Shown: piece by piece, positions 21,802 to 31,020 of the stretch
Position numbering within the stretch: position 1 is the first letter of the stretch
How the letters are laid out: each line of letters starts with the position of its first letter
Assembly: GCA_036376245.1 (NCBI GenBank)
Contig: DASVAS010000014.1
Coordinates: 1-64,000 of the forward strand
From: DATARR01 sp036376245
GTDB taxonomy: Bacteria > Acidobacteriota > Thermoanaerobaculia > Multivoradales > UBA5704
Direction of reading: 5' to 3'
Length of the DNA stretch: 64,000 nucleotides
The notes under the pieces: model-generated
Told to the model about the DNA's origin: nothing
The model's database searches: none
The model's input: the letters and a program-made list of their open reading frames with translations, nothing else
Position numbers and translations under genes: made by a program

Positions 21802-22227
21802 ATGAAGACCGTTCGACTCAGCATCCTGTCCGCTCTTGTCCTGGCCCTGTCGATCGCTTCCGGCGCCTGGGCCGTGGATGAGGGACAGACGAAGCCTCGC
21901 CTCAGCAGTCAGTCGGTCGGGCCGACGAACACCACGGTCGACGTCATCCCTCTCACCAGCGGCTCCGGGAACATCAAAGGTTTCCAGTGCCAGGCAGCTC
22001 CAGGGTCGACTTTTTACCCGGTTGCAAGCCTCCATTTCTATGTGGACGGCGGTGCGGCACAGACCCTTGATCCTGGGTTGGTGCTCATCCAGGAAGACGC
22101 GTATGGAAATCTTTTTTCAGACGTCATCCCCATGAACATCCGGTTCGGCAGCAGCATCAGGGTCGCTCTCCAGAAGACCGGAGGGCAAGGCGCGATTTCA
22201 TGTCTGGTCAGTTGGGGCCTCGATTAG
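21802..22227 (+). CDS. Small secreted protein of unknown function
   Basis: The 141-residue product has a signal peptide (MKTVRLSILSALVLALSIASGAWA, cut near AWA-VDEG). The mature domain is beta-rich, with PTNTTVDVIPLTSGSGNIKGF and SLHFYVDGGAAQTL and two Cys. I know no family. AGAAGGAGC is 5 nt before the ATG at 21802, so this start is preferred over the longer frame from 21739. An AT-rich stretch about 100 bp upstream may be the promoter. It stands alone between two repeat zones. Confidence 0.75.
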   Translation: MKTVRLSILSALVLALSIASGAWAVDEGQTKPRLSSQSVGPTNTTVDVIPLTSGSGNIKGFQCQAAPGSTFYPVASLHFYVDGGAAQTLDPGLVLIQEDAYGNLFSDVIPMNIRFGSSIRVALQKTGGQGAISCLVSWGLD

Positions 22228-22287
22228 CGGTTTACGGCGACAGTCCTCCCCTCCTCTCCCGGTGAGCGAGGGAGGGAGGGCACCGCG

Positions 22288-22402
22288 CCCCCGCCCGGGC
22301 ATAAATGCCCGGGCTATGCGAAACAGCCGGGTGAACCCGACTGCGGGAGTCCCCTACAGGGGGCTCTTTTGACTAGCCCGGGCATTTATGCCCGGGCGGG
22401 GG
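22288..22402. repeat. REPIN-like element: 29-bp perfect inverted repeats, each arm itself a palindrome
   Basis: 22288-22316 and 22374-22402 are exact reverse complements over 29 bp. Each arm contains CCCGGGCATAAATGCCCGGG, which is palindromic on its own. The 57-bp spacer has a hairpin AGTCCCC-TACA-GGGGGCT followed by CTTTT. The element fills most of the gap between the small secreted gene and the convergent methyltransferase gene and could end transcription on the + strand. Confidence 0.7.
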
Positions 22403-22413
22403 TGCGGGCGCCG

Positions 22414-23043
22414 CTACTTCACCGCGATTCCGAAGACGTGCGGCGAGACCGGCAGGAAGGGCGGGCGGAGGCGGAAGCAGTCCATCTCGACGGACGCGAA
22501 GCCGGCTTCATACAGCAGAGCGGGGGTGCTCCGGTTCAGGTGGCAGCCGTCGAAGAGCCAGCGCCAGGGACGGTGCAGGGCGTCCTGCGCGCGCCGCGCC
22601 GCCGTCCCCGGGGGCGCGGCCACGTGCTCGCAGAAGAGGAACCGGCCTCCCGGCCTGAGGATCCGGTGGATCTCCGCGAGGACCCGCCGCGGGTCCTCCA
22701 CCGAGCAGAGGACCAGGGTTCCGACCACGGCGTCGCGGCTGGCGTCTTCCAGGTCGATCGCCTCGCCCCGCAGGCCGTGGATCTCCAGGTCCACGCCGCG
22801 CCGGGCCGCGCGCTCCCGCAGGCGGACGTGCGCGGCGGGGTTGGGCTCGACGGCGATCACCCGCGTCCCTGGCGGGTAGTAGCGCAGGTTGGCCCCGGCG
22901 CCGGGACCGATCTCCACGATCTCCGCCGGCAGGTCCCGGAACAGGCGGCGCTTGCGGGCGCCGTACCGCCGGTCCATGCCCTCGTCCAGGAGGTCCAGCA
23001 GCCAGGCGTTGAAGCGTCCCCGGACCGTCGGAGAGCAGGTCAT
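22414..23043 (-). CDS. Class I SAM-dependent methyltransferase (UbiE/METTL7-like)
   Basis: 209 residues. The AdoMet-binding loop is EIVEIGPGAGANLRYYP (about 41-57), the acidic residue is in VIAVEPNPA, and the C-terminal strand order (ILRPGGRFLFCEHV) fits the UbiE/Coq5 group, with a METTL7-like WLFDGCHLNR segment. The substrate is unknown; small thiols or quinone-like compounds are possible. It overlaps the stop of the DUF1415 gene (ATGA), so the two are coupled. Confidence 0.85.
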   Translation of the reverse strand: MTCSPTVRGRFNAWLLDLLDEGMDRRYGARKRRLFRDLPAEIVEIGPGAGANLRYYPPGTRVIAVEPNPAAHVRLRERAARRGVDLEIHGLRGEAIDLEDASRDAVVGTLVLCSVEDPRRVLAEIHRILRPGGRFLFCEHVAAPPGTAARRAQDALHRPWRWLFDGCHLNRSTPALLYEAGFASVEMDCFRLRPPFLPVSPHVFGIAVK

Positions 23044-23603
23044 CGCCGGCGGGTCTTGGGCTCGGGCAGCCCCAGGCGCCGCCAGCCGTCGTGGCCCAGG
23101 CGGCGCATCGTCTCGATGTTCTTCTCGTAGATCTCGGACGCGTCGGGGAAGGCGGCCACCGCGCGCTCGACGCTCGCCTCGCGCAGCAGGTGGAGGATCG
23201 GATACGGCGAGCGGTTGGTGTAGTTCTCGATGTCGTCCGGCGCGGTGCCCTCGAACCGGTAGTCCGGATGGAAGCTGGCGACCTGGATCTCCCCTTCCAG
23301 CCCCAGCCGGGCCACGGCGTCCTCGGCCACGTCGAGGAAATCGTTGTATTCGAGGAAGTCGGTGAGCACTTGCGGGTGGATCAGCAGCGTGGTGTCGATC
23401 TCCTCCGGGCTCGCCGCCGCGATCGTCCGCAATTCGCTGATCAGATGCTCCAGCAGGTCTTCCGCGGTCTCGGCCTCGCTGATCGCATAGCGGATCTGGT
23501 CGCGGAGGTAGACCGCCTTGGCGAACGGGCAGAGGTCGAGCCCGATGACGGCTTTCTCCAGCCAGGCGCGGGTGGCGGCGACGATCTCTTCGGGGGATTG
23601 CAT
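23040..23603 (-). CDS. DUF1415 family protein
   Basis: 187 residues matching DUF1415 throughout: WLEKAVIGLDLCPFAKAV at the N-terminus, HPQVLTDFLEYNDFLD, and NRSPYPILHLLREASVERAV. The family is widespread but without assigned function; the conserved Cys-Pro and His residues suggest an enzyme. It is first in a two-gene unit with the methyltransferase. Confidence 0.85.
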   Translation of the reverse strand: MQSPEEIVAATRAWLEKAVIGLDLCPFAKAVYLRDQIRYAISEAETAEDLLEHLISELRTIAAASPEEIDTTLLIHPQVLTDFLEYNDFLDVAEDAVARLGLEGEIQVASFHPDYRFEGTAPDDIENYTNRSPYPILHLLREASVERAVAAFPDASEIYEKNIETMRRLGHDGWRRLGLPEPKTRRR

Positions 23604-23613
23604 GGGCTACATC

Positions 23614-24672
23614 CTATCGATCAGGCGATCTTTCCCAACAAATAATTCCGCGCAAATAATCCTCCTGATCCTCCAGCAGCCCCGCCGCTCCCTCCCACAG
23701 GAGCCCGTCGATCTTCGCTCCCCGTATGCGCCCCTCCGGGTCGCGCTCGAAGAAGCGCGTGGCGCTGAGCGCGGTATCGCGAAGATCTGCGTTCGTCATA
23801 TCGGCGCCGATGAAGGACGCGCCTTCGAGGTCCGCTCCCCGGAGATCCGCCCCCACCAGGCTGGCGCCGTCGAAGCGCGAGCGCGTCAGGTTGGCTCCCC
23901 GGAGGTCGGCGCCGTCGAGCCGGGCGCCGCGCAGGTCGGAATCCTTGATGTGGAGATCCCCCAGGTCCGCGGCGCCGGGCGCCCAGCCGCGCAGATCGAC
24001 GGTCAGCAGGAGCTTCCTGGGTCCCCGGTAGGGCACGTAGCTGGCGGCGTTCCGGAAGCTCTCCAGCTTTTCGGGCGAGACGGAGCCGCTGACGTAGCGC
24101 TCGTTCCCGGGCCAGGGGTCCGCGTTGTTGTGGTAGAAGGATTCGCGCTCCCAGTAACCGGGCTGGTCCTCGGCCAGGAATTCGATCCTGTGGACCCATT
24201 TCAGGCTCTTGTAGAAGTAGCGCGAGGGGGTCAGGGTCCGCAGCGGATAGCCATGCTCGGGCGAGAGAGGCTGGCCGTCGGCGCCGTGGACCAGCCAGGT
24301 GTCGGCCAGGGCCAGATCCAGGGGCAGCGAGGTGTCGTGCTTCCTCTCCGAATAGGCCACGAAGCGGACGAACCGCGCCTCCGGCGACGGGCTCGCTCCC
24401 ACCGCGGCGAGGAGAGACGCGAGCGGCAGGCCGGTGAAGCGCATCCCGAGCCGGGTCCACCCGGTGACGCAGTGGATGTCCACCAGACGCTCCCGCTGGG
24501 GCAGGGCCAGAAGCTCGGCGTAGGTCAGCGAACGCGGGTTGGCGACGCGCCCCTCCAGGATCAGGCTCCAGCGCGCGAGATCCAGGGCCTCCGGCGCGGA
24601 GGACGTCTCTCCGACCAGAGGAAATTTCCGGGTTTCGGCCTGCCCCGGGGGCAGCCTGTCGTCCGATGCCAT
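23614..24672 (-). CDS. Sulfite-oxidase-fold molybdopterin protein fused to pentapeptide repeats, copy A
   Basis: 352 residues. Residues 1-230 have the molybdopterin-binding fold of sulfite oxidase and MsrP: the Mo-ligand Cys is C68 in DIHCVTGWTRLGMRFTGLPL, and HGYPLRTLTPSRYFYKSLKWV lines the cofactor site. Residues about 235-310 are pentapeptide repeats (DLRGARLDGADLRGANLTRS), a right-handed beta helix. There is no signal or Tat peptide, so it acts in the cytosol unless exported otherwise. The fusion is unusual. A close paralogue lies at 31021-32061. It is divergent from hflK. Confidence 0.85.
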   Translation of the reverse strand: MASDDRLPPGQAETRKFPLVGETSSAPEALDLARWSLILEGRVANPRSLTYAELLALPQRERLVDIHCVTGWTRLGMRFTGLPLASLLAAVGASPSPEARFVRFVAYSERKHDTSLPLDLALADTWLVHGADGQPLSPEHGYPLRTLTPSRYFYKSLKWVHRIEFLAEDQPGYWERESFYHNNADPWPGNERYVSGSVSPEKLESFRNAASYVPYRGPRKLLLTVDLRGWAPGAADLGDLHIKDSDLRGARLDGADLRGANLTRSRFDGASLVGADLRGADLEGASFIGADMTNADLRDTALSATRFFERDPEGRIRGAKIDGLLWEGAAGLLEDQEDYLRGIICWERSPDR

Positions 24673-24759
24673 GGCCCCTCCTCGCCGCCATCATACAGGG
24701 AGCGAGCGTAGCTGCTAGTATGCCGGTCAACGATCCTGGCCCTGGAAAAGAGGTTTCCC

Positions 24760-25755
24760 ATGGATTTCAAGATCCCCAACGCAGACAACATACGTAGATT
24801 CCGCTCACCCCGCCTTCCGGGACGATTCATTCCGCGCATTCTCCTGCTCGTCCTGGCCGTCGCCTTCCTGTTCACGATCGGGTTCACCGTCGATCCCGAA
24901 GAGGCGGGCCTCGTGCTGCGCTTCGGCCGTTTCGTGCGGCAGGTCCCCTCGGGCCTGCACATGAAGCTCCCCTGGCCGGTCGAGACCGTCGTGAAGGTGC
25001 CGGTCGAGAGGCAGTTGAAGGAGGAGTTCGGCTTCCGCACCGAGGAGGTGGGCAGCGGCCGCACGACCTACTCCTCCGAGGATCTCTCCGAGGAGTCGTT
25101 GATGCTGACCGGCGACCTCAACGTGGCCGTGGTCGAATGGACGGCGCAGTACCGCGTCCGCGATCCCTACAAGTACCTCTTCAAGGTGCGCAACGTCGGC
25201 AAGACCTTCCGCGACATGAACGAGACCATCATGCGCGAGGTGATCGGCGACCGCAGCGTCAACGAGGTGCTGACGGTCGGCCGTCAGGAGATCGCGGCGG
25301 AGGTGGAGCAGCGGCTGCAGGCGCTCTGCGATCAATACGAGAACGGGATCAAGGTCGAGCAGATCGTCCTGCAGGACGTGAATCCGCCGGACGCCGTCAA
25401 GCCGTCGTTCAACGAGGTCAACCAGGCGCAGCAGGAGCGCGAAAAACTGATCAATCAGGCGCGCGCCGACTACAACCAGATCATTCCGCGCGCCAGGGGA
25501 CAGGCGGAGCAGACGCTGGAGCAGGCGAAGGGCTTCGCCACCGACCGCGTCAACCGCGCCCGCGGCGACGCCGAGCTGTTCATCCAGGTCCACGCCGCGT
25601 ACAGCCGGGCGCCGGAGGTGACGCGGCGCCGCATGTACCTGGAGACGATGGGCGAGATCTATCCCAAAGTGAAGAAGAAGATCGTGCTCGACGACAATCT
25701 GAAGGGCGTCCTGCCTCTGCTGCCGCTCCAGAACCCGACGGAGGTGAAGCCGTGA
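24760..25755 (+). CDS. hflK: HflK, SPFH-domain modulator of FtsH
   Basis: 331 residues: a single N-terminal membrane segment (about 25-43), then an SPFH/band-7 domain (VDPEEAGLVLRFGRFVRQV, PGLH-type turn SGLHMKLPW) and a C-terminal coiled coil rich in Glu/Arg/Ala (AEQTLEQAKGFATDRVNRARGDAEL). HflK and HflC form a large membrane cage around the FtsH protease. GAGG precedes the ATG by 7 nt. It overlaps hflC by GTGA, as usual for this pair. Confidence 0.92.
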   Translation: MDFKIPNADNIRRFRSPRLPGRFIPRILLLVLAVAFLFTIGFTVDPEEAGLVLRFGRFVRQVPSGLHMKLPWPVETVVKVPVERQLKEEFGFRTEEVGSGRTTYSSEDLSEESLMLTGDLNVAVVEWTAQYRVRDPYKYLFKVRNVGKTFRDMNETIMREVIGDRSVNEVLTVGRQEIAAEVEQRLQALCDQYENGIKVEQIVLQDVNPPDAVKPSFNEVNQAQQEREKLINQARADYNQIIPRARGQAEQTLEQAKGFATDRVNRARGDAELFIQVHAAYSRAPEVTRRRMYLETMGEIYPKVKKKIVLDDNLKGVLPLLPLQNPTEVKP

Positions 25756-26690
25756 AGAACATCCGCCGCGCGGTGCTCATCGTCCTGGCGATTTTCGCCT
25801 TCATCACCCTCTCGAACGCGCTCTACGTCGTCAAGGAGACGGAGCAGGTCGTCATCACGCAGTTCGGCAAGCCGGTGGGCAAACCGGTCTCGACGCCGGG
25901 CCTGAAGATCAAGACGCCGTTCGTCCAGACGGTGCACGCGTTCGAGAAGCGCTTCCTCGAATGGGACGGCGACCCGAACCAGATCCCGACCAAGGACAAG
26001 CGTTTCATCTGGGTCGACTCCTACGCGCGCTGGCGCATCACCGACCCGCTGCTGTTCTTCCAGCGCCTGCGCGACGAGAACGGCGCGCAGTCGCGGCTCG
26101 ACGACATCCTGGACGGCGAGACGCGGAACACGATCGCCAAGCACGAGCTCATCGATCTCGTCCGCTCGACCAACCGGCCGTTCGTGGTGGCCGAAGACGT
26201 CGCCGAGCTGAGCCAGCCGGAGGATGCGGAGCGGGTGGAGCATGGCCGTAAGAAGCTGACGGCGGAGGTGCTCCAGAACGCCCGCCGCCGCACCGGCGAC
26301 CTCGGCATCGAGATCCTCGATTTCCGCATCAAGCAGATCAACTACGTCGACGAGGTGCGGCAGGAGGTCTATGCCCGCATGATCTCGGAGCGCAAGCGGA
26401 TCGCGGAGCGCTACCGTTCGGAGGGCGCGGGCGAGGCGGCGCGCATCGCGGGCGAGCGGCAGCGCGAGCTGCAGGTGATCGAATCGGAGGCCTACCGCGC
26501 CGCCCAGGAGGTCCGCGGCAAAGCCGACGCCGAAGCCGCCGACATCTACGCCGCCGCCTACAACCGCGACCCCGAGTTCTACCGCTTCCTCAAGTCGATG
26601 GGAACGCTCACCCAGAGCATCGACGGCGAAACGGTGCTGGTGCTGTCGACGGAGAGCGAGCTGCTGCGGTATCTCAACGAGGCCAAGTGA
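25752..26690 (+). CDS. hflC: HflC, partner SPFH protein of HflK
   Basis: 312 residues: one membrane segment (about 4-22), SPFH domain (VVKETEQVVITQFGKPVGKPV, PGLKIKTPFVQTVHAFEKR, YARWRITDPLLFFQ), and a coiled coil with the HflC-typical ISERKRIAERYRSEGAGEAARI and YAAAYNRDPEFYRFLKSM. The GTG at 25752 overlaps the hflK stop. A strong stem-loop follows the stop codon. Confidence 0.92.
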   Translation: MKNIRRAVLIVLAIFAFITLSNALYVVKETEQVVITQFGKPVGKPVSTPGLKIKTPFVQTVHAFEKRFLEWDGDPNQIPTKDKRFIWVDSYARWRITDPLLFFQRLRDENGAQSRLDDILDGETRNTIAKHELIDLVRSTNRPFVVAEDVAELSQPEDAERVEHGRKKLTAEVLQNARRRTGDLGIEILDFRIKQINYVDEVRQEVYARMISERKRIAERYRSEGAGEAARIAGERQRELQVIESEAYRAAQEVRGKADAEAADIYAAAYNRDPEFYRFLKSMGTLTQSIDGETVLVLSTESELLRYLNEAK

Positions 26691-26697
26691 CGCCTTG

Positions 26698-26727
26698 CCC
26701 CTCGCCCCGCGGGAGCGGGGCGAGGGG
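26698..26727. repeat. 13-bp perfect GC stem-loop after hflC
   Basis: CCCCTCGCCCCGC (26698-26710) pairs with GCGGGGCGAGGGG (26715-26727) around a GGGA loop. No T-run follows on either strand, so it is more like a dispersed palindrome than a classical terminator. Confidence 0.6.
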
Positions 26728-26800
26728 GAGCCGTTTGTCCGGCGATGGTCCCTGCCGGGATTCGTCTTCGCGTATCTGGATAGCGACGGGCGAGGTGACA

Positions 26801-29800
26801 ATGACGGATCAGGATCTCAACCGGTCTCAAGAAGACGTCGAGGAATTCCTCCGGGCCTGCGGCTCGTCGAGCGCGGCAGCCTATGAACAGTTCAAAGAGC
26901 TGCTCGCGCGGCTGGAAGATCCCGCGACCCGCGCGCAGGCCAGACGGTTCCTCTCGCGGCTCGTCGCCGCCGTGGCAGGCCGTGACGTCGAGGAAAACCT
27001 CGCAGCCTTCCACTTCGGCTTTCAGGAGCTCCCGACCGGGCGCGAGGGGCACGGTGGGCCCCCGCTCACGATGCTGCAGTTCCCCAGCGTCTTCACGCCC
27101 GAGCAGTGGTCCAGGACCTTCTTTGAAGGATTGGCCCGCCTCCCCTCCAGCGACCTCGCGGGACGCAACGTGGCGGAGCTGGGAGCGGGCAGCGGCTGGA
27201 TCTCTCTGGCGCTGGCGCGCCGCGCCGCGCCCGCCAAAGTCTACGGCCTCGACCTCAACCCGAAGGCCGTCACCTGCGCGCGGATCAACCTCTACCTCAA
27301 CGGCCTGGACTCCGAGGGAGCGCCGCTCCGGGACGGCGACGGCAAGACCCTTCTCGACCGGGTGGAGTTCCACGTCTCGGACCTCCTCACGTGGGTGCGC
27401 CAGCAGGGCCTGGAGCTCGACCGCGTCGTCGGCTGCATTCCGCAGGTGCTCGATCCTGACCTCGCGACCACCGTCGGGGCCATCTCCGACACCGCCAGCG
27501 ACGAACTCCTCCACTCGCTCAGCAACTACACGTCGCGTCAGGGCTACCTGGAGGATCAGTTCGGCCTCGGCCTGATCGCCCGCGCTCTCGACGAATCCGT
27601 CCAGGTCCTGCGTCCCAACGGCCGGGTGGTCTTCAATCTGGGGGGACGGCCGGGACGGTCAATCCTCCTGCACCTCTTCCGGCGGCGCGGCTTCGAGGTG
27701 CAGGAAATCTGGAAGACCAGAATCCAGCAGGCGGCGGATACGGACATCAGTCCTCTAGCGGAGATCGAAACCAGCAGCTCGCACCGTTTCGAGTTCTTCC
27801 TGACACCCCACAGCGACGAACCGGTCAGCGCCCGCACCGCCAGGGCCTACCAGCAGGCCGGGGGGCCGATCTATCACGCCCTCACAGTCGTGGAAGGACG
27901 TCCGCGCTTTCCCGAGGCCCTGCGGCGCCTCTACCGCATCTTGAGCCGGCCGGAATACTCGCGGGCCCGCGGCGCCCTGGATCTCGCGTACGAGGAAGAG
28001 CCGGTCGCCGAGGAAAAGACCGTCTTCCTGGGCCGCCTCGCGGGCCTACTGGACGAACGAAGCTGCTTTCCCTACGAGCGGACACCGGGGACTCAGAGCT
28101 TCCGAAGCCATTTCGCCCAATTCCTGCGGCTCTATTTCCGCCTCCCCCTGGCGGAGGATTGCTTCGTGGTCGCGCCCAGCCGGGCGACGGCGTTGCGAAA
28201 CCTTTTCAATCTCTACGCACCGGCCCGATCCCTGGTTCATCCGCTCCTTTTGACGGCTCCGCCGGCCGCCGGTGGCGGCGAGGTGCTGGAATGCCCGACC
28301 CGCGTGGACCTCGCCTGCAAGCTGATCGAAGCGCTCCAGCCCCAGCTGGTGGTAACCACCCTCGCCGCCAATGAAGTCGGAACGCCCGACTCGTTCCTGC
28401 GCCTGTTGGAGACCGCCGGCCGGACCGGGGCACGGCTCGTCGTGGACATCTCCCCTTTCCTGGAGCTCGCCAGCGCACCAGAGGTCAACGGCGTCCATCA
28501 GGCCCTGGCCGAGGCCCGCCTCCCTGAGCACGTCGCCATCCTCTGCGGCCTGGTCAAAAACCAGGTCTATCAGGACCTGGAGGCCTGCTTCGTCATCTCG
28601 GAGAACCGCAACCTCCTCCAGGCCCTGACCGCCGCGGCCGAAGTCACCTACAGTCGCACGCCCCTCCTTGTCCAGGATTATTACGACACCCTCTTGACTG
28701 AATTGCTGAGCTTCCGGCTCGACTCTTCCCATCCGGCAGGGGACTCCAAGATCCGCCATCCGGAGCAGGAGTCTCAGGGAGCCGTCTCCAGAGTACCGAT
28801 GGCGGAGCGTTGCCGACGGGCCTTCGCGCATCCGGCGATCACCGCTGAACGGCTGCCGATCTCAGCTGAGACGGTGCGGCTCGACTATGGGGAGAACTCC
28901 TTGGCCTCGCCGGCCTTCGTCAAGGCGAGCCTCCTGGAGTCGTTCGTCCGGCGGGTGGTCTCCCCCGCCGAGGTGGACCTGGCGCCGGAGATCTCGTTTT
29001 TCCTCCGCCGCCGCTTCGGGTTGAATGCCGGCAAGGGAACGCTCTCGCGCTTCGCGTTCGGGTTGGGAGTCGCGCCGCTCTTCTCCGCGCTGGCGGAATC
29101 CTGTGCCGCCGAGGGAGGAACCTTTGTCTTCCCCAGCGGGGCCTACGACTATTTCCTGGCCGCGGTTGAATTCTTCGGCAGCCGCTGGGACCGCATCGCC
29201 ACCCGGCGGGAGAACGGCTTCAAGGTCACTCCGGATGCCCTCGACGAGGCACTGGCCCGGGCGCCCCGCCCCTGGTTGTTCCTCAACGGTCCCGTCGTGA
29301 ACCCGACGGGGAGCCTCTACTCGGCCGAAGAAATTGCGGCTCTGTTGGATGTCGCCACCCGGCACCGGGCGAGGATCGTCCTCGACATCCTCTTTTCCGG
29401 CCTGGAGCTCGAAGAACCGCCCGAGCCGTGGGACCTGGAGCCGCTGCTGCAGGATCAGCCCACGGATCTTGTGGTGCTGGGCGGGATCTCCAAGGAGCTC
29501 GCGGCCGGCGGGCTCCGCTTCGGATTCGCATGCTGCCGCAGCGACGCCATGGCGAAGGCTCTGACCCGCGGCCTCAGCGCGGTCCCCCATGCCACGATGC
29601 TCTACGCCGCCAAGAAGATCTACGCCAACCTCAATCATCCGACGCTCGAGGTCCGGAACGAGCTCGAGACCCAGAGGTCGACACTCCGCCGACACACGGA
29701 GCTCCTCAGCGAAACCCTGGCGGAGACCGGCTGGGAACCCTTGACGCCCCGGGGTGGCCTCTTCTTGGTAGCCCGCCCCACCGCCTACCTGAGCCACCGC

Positions 29801-30016
29801 GTCCGGGTGGAGACGCCTCATGGAACAAAGGAATACATCCTGGACAGCGAAAACCTTCCGGAGGCGCTCTTCTACGCAACCGGCCTGCTGATCAACAACA
29901 GCGTTTGGACTGGTCTTCCGGAGCATTGCCGTTTCGTGCACTCGGTGCCCGAAGAGCAGCTCCAGGAGGGGATAGAGCGACTCAGACTATTCCGGGAAAG
30001 GGTGCTCGGCGGCTGA
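26801..30016 (+). CDS. Methionine S-methyltransferase, full-length plant-type two-domain enzyme
   Basis: 1071 residues, the length of plant MMT (EC 2.1.1.12), which makes S-methylmethionine from Met and AdoMet. The N-terminal methyltransferase has VAELGAGSGWISLALA (about residues 124-139), VYGLDLNPKAVTCARINLYLNGL, the proline catalytic stretch VVGCIPQVLDPD, and EDQFGLGLIARA. The C-terminal half is a PLP aminotransferase-like domain (LNGPVVNPTGSLYSAEEI, LGGISKELAAGGLRFGF); K898 is in the position of the PLP Lys. The middle (AILCGLVKNQVYQDLE) also follows plant MMT. ATG 26801 begins the family's N-terminal pattern. metK and metG lie nearby, so AdoMet supply is local. Confidence 0.88.
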   Translation: MTDQDLNRSQEDVEEFLRACGSSSAAAYEQFKELLARLEDPATRAQARRFLSRLVAAVAGRDVEENLAAFHFGFQELPTGREGHGGPPLTMLQFPSVFTPEQWSRTFFEGLARLPSSDLAGRNVAELGAGSGWISLALARRAAPAKVYGLDLNPKAVTCARINLYLNGLDSEGAPLRDGDGKTLLDRVEFHVSDLLTWVRQQGLELDRVVGCIPQVLDPDLATTVGAISDTASDELLHSLSNYTSRQGYLEDQFGLGLIARALDESVQVLRPNGRVVFNLGGRPGRSILLHLFRRRGFEVQEIWKTRIQQAADTDISPLAEIETSSSHRFEFFLTPHSDEPVSARTARAYQQAGGPIYHALTVVEGRPRFPEALRRLYRILSRPEYSRARGALDLAYEEEPVAEEKTVFLGRLAGLLDERSCFPYERTPGTQSFRSHFAQFLRLYFRLPLAEDCFVVAPSRATALRNLFNLYAPARSLVHPLLLTAPPAAGGGEVLECPTRVDLACKLIEALQPQLVVTTLAANEVGTPDSFLRLLETAGRTGARLVVDISPFLELASAPEVNGVHQALAEARLPEHVAILCGLVKNQVYQDLEACFVISENRNLLQALTAAAEVTYSRTPLLVQDYYDTLLTELLSFRLDSSHPAGDSKIRHPEQESQGAVSRVPMAERCRRAFAHPAITAERLPISAETVRLDYGENSLASPAFVKASLLESFVRRVVSPAEVDLAPEISFFLRRRFGLNAGKGTLSRFAFGLGVAPLFSALAESCAAEGGTFVFPSGAYDYFLAAVEFFGSRWDRIATRRENGFKVTPDALDEALARAPRPWLFLNGPVVNPTGSLYSAEEIAALLDVATRHRARIVLDILFSGLELEEPPEPWDLEPLLQDQPTDLVVLGGISKELAAGGLRFGFACCRSDAMAKALTRGLSAVPHATMLYAAKKIYANLNHPTLEVRNELETQRSTLRRHTELLSETLAETGWEPLTPRGGLFLVARPTAYLSHRVRVETPHGTKEYILDSENLPEALFYATGLLINNSVWTGLPEHCRFVHSVPEEQLQEGIERLRLFRERVLGG

Positions 30017-30042
30017 GGCGCACCGCGCGGTAGCTGGGGTGT

Positions 30043-30969
30043 TCAGCCTTCTAAATCCGCCCACCGGGCGAACAGGTTTCCACTCCCCAGAGTCTTTATT
30101 TCATGCTCCGGAGTGGCGAAGACCTTCTCCTGCAGAGTCTCCGACCGGGTCCAGAGCCCGTCAAAAAGACTCTTGTAGGCATCGATGGTCGTACGGTTCA
30201 AAAAGACCTCGAGATGCGGTATCGGCTTGAGCCGGCCCACCCTCCTGACGATCGAGACGGAGACGGCCTTGTGGCCGTACACGTTGAACGGCGTGTCCGC
30301 ATTCGTTCCTGACACCGCGAATCTCTCCGCGATGGTCCTGTTGGATATCCTGATCTCTATTTCCGGATCCCCGCCATTGTTTCGCCATTCTTTGAATCGA
30401 TCCACCATGCTTGACGATCTGCCGTGAGCAGATTTCAATGCCAGTAGCTCACAGAGGAATCGTTCCGCCTGAGGGAAGTTCTCGGAATTCCGGTCACAGA
30501 GAACCAGGAATCGCACCTTGTATCCATGATCCTTCCCCACCACCTGCTCTAAACGCTCCAGATGCTCACCGACGAAGTTCGGATATGTGTCGAAGTCGTA
30601 GCCGCCAAAGCTCAATCCCGCGTGGCCGGTAACCGAGAAATCCCGGAGCACCTTCTCATTGGCACTCCGTGGATCAAACATATCCTGGAAAAGCAGCCGC
30701 CAGCCGGCATCGAAGTTATAGATCTCGATCTTCTCTCCGTCTTCCAGGCTCTTCCGCGCATCCCTGCTGAGGCCGTCGAAATAAGCCACCAGTTTCTCTT
30801 CCAACGGCTCCAGTCTCCTCGCGACCTCGGGAAGATGGGCAGGCTGGTTGTTGCCACCGGCTGGAGGACCCTGATGCCTTTTTGCGCGCTTCCAGATCGC
30901 GAGTTTGTGAGTCAAGGCTCCCGCCGTCGCAGATAGGACGGCTGTCATCGTCTCCTGAAGCCATTCCAC
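30043..30969 (-). CDS. Protein of unknown function with N-terminal hydrophobic segment
   Basis: 308 residues. Residues 1-22 are weakly hydrophobic (TMTAVLSATAGALTHKLAIW), followed by a basic stretch and a soluble domain with KIEIYNFDAGWRLLFQDMFD, KVRFLVLCDRNSENFPQAERF and a C-terminal TTIDAYKSLFDGLWTRSETLQ. The F-x-x-L-W ending recalls sensor domains of some HTH regulators and also occurs in the 362-residue protein two genes upstream. GC content is lower than in the flanking housekeeping genes. I assign no function. Confidence 0.7.
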   Translation of the reverse strand: MEWLQETMTAVLSATAGALTHKLAIWKRAKRHQGPPAGGNNQPAHLPEVARRLEPLEEKLVAYFDGLSRDARKSLEDGEKIEIYNFDAGWRLLFQDMFDPRSANEKVLRDFSVTGHAGLSFGGYDFDTYPNFVGEHLERLEQVVGKDHGYKVRFLVLCDRNSENFPQAERFLCELLALKSAHGRSSSMVDRFKEWRNNGGDPEIEIRISNRTIAERFAVSGTNADTPFNVYGHKAVSVSIVRRVGRLKPIPHLEVFLNRTTIDAYKSLFDGLWTRSETLQEKVFATPEHEIKTLGSGNLFARWADLEG

Positions 30970-31020
30970 GTTTCACCTCACAATCTGAGCTTGATTAGTC
31001 CATGACTGGTGAATCTGGCT

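Noticed and set aside
26698..26727. Terminator of hflC
   Set aside because: A perfect 13-bp stem, but no T-run follows on either strand; it may be a dispersed palindrome.
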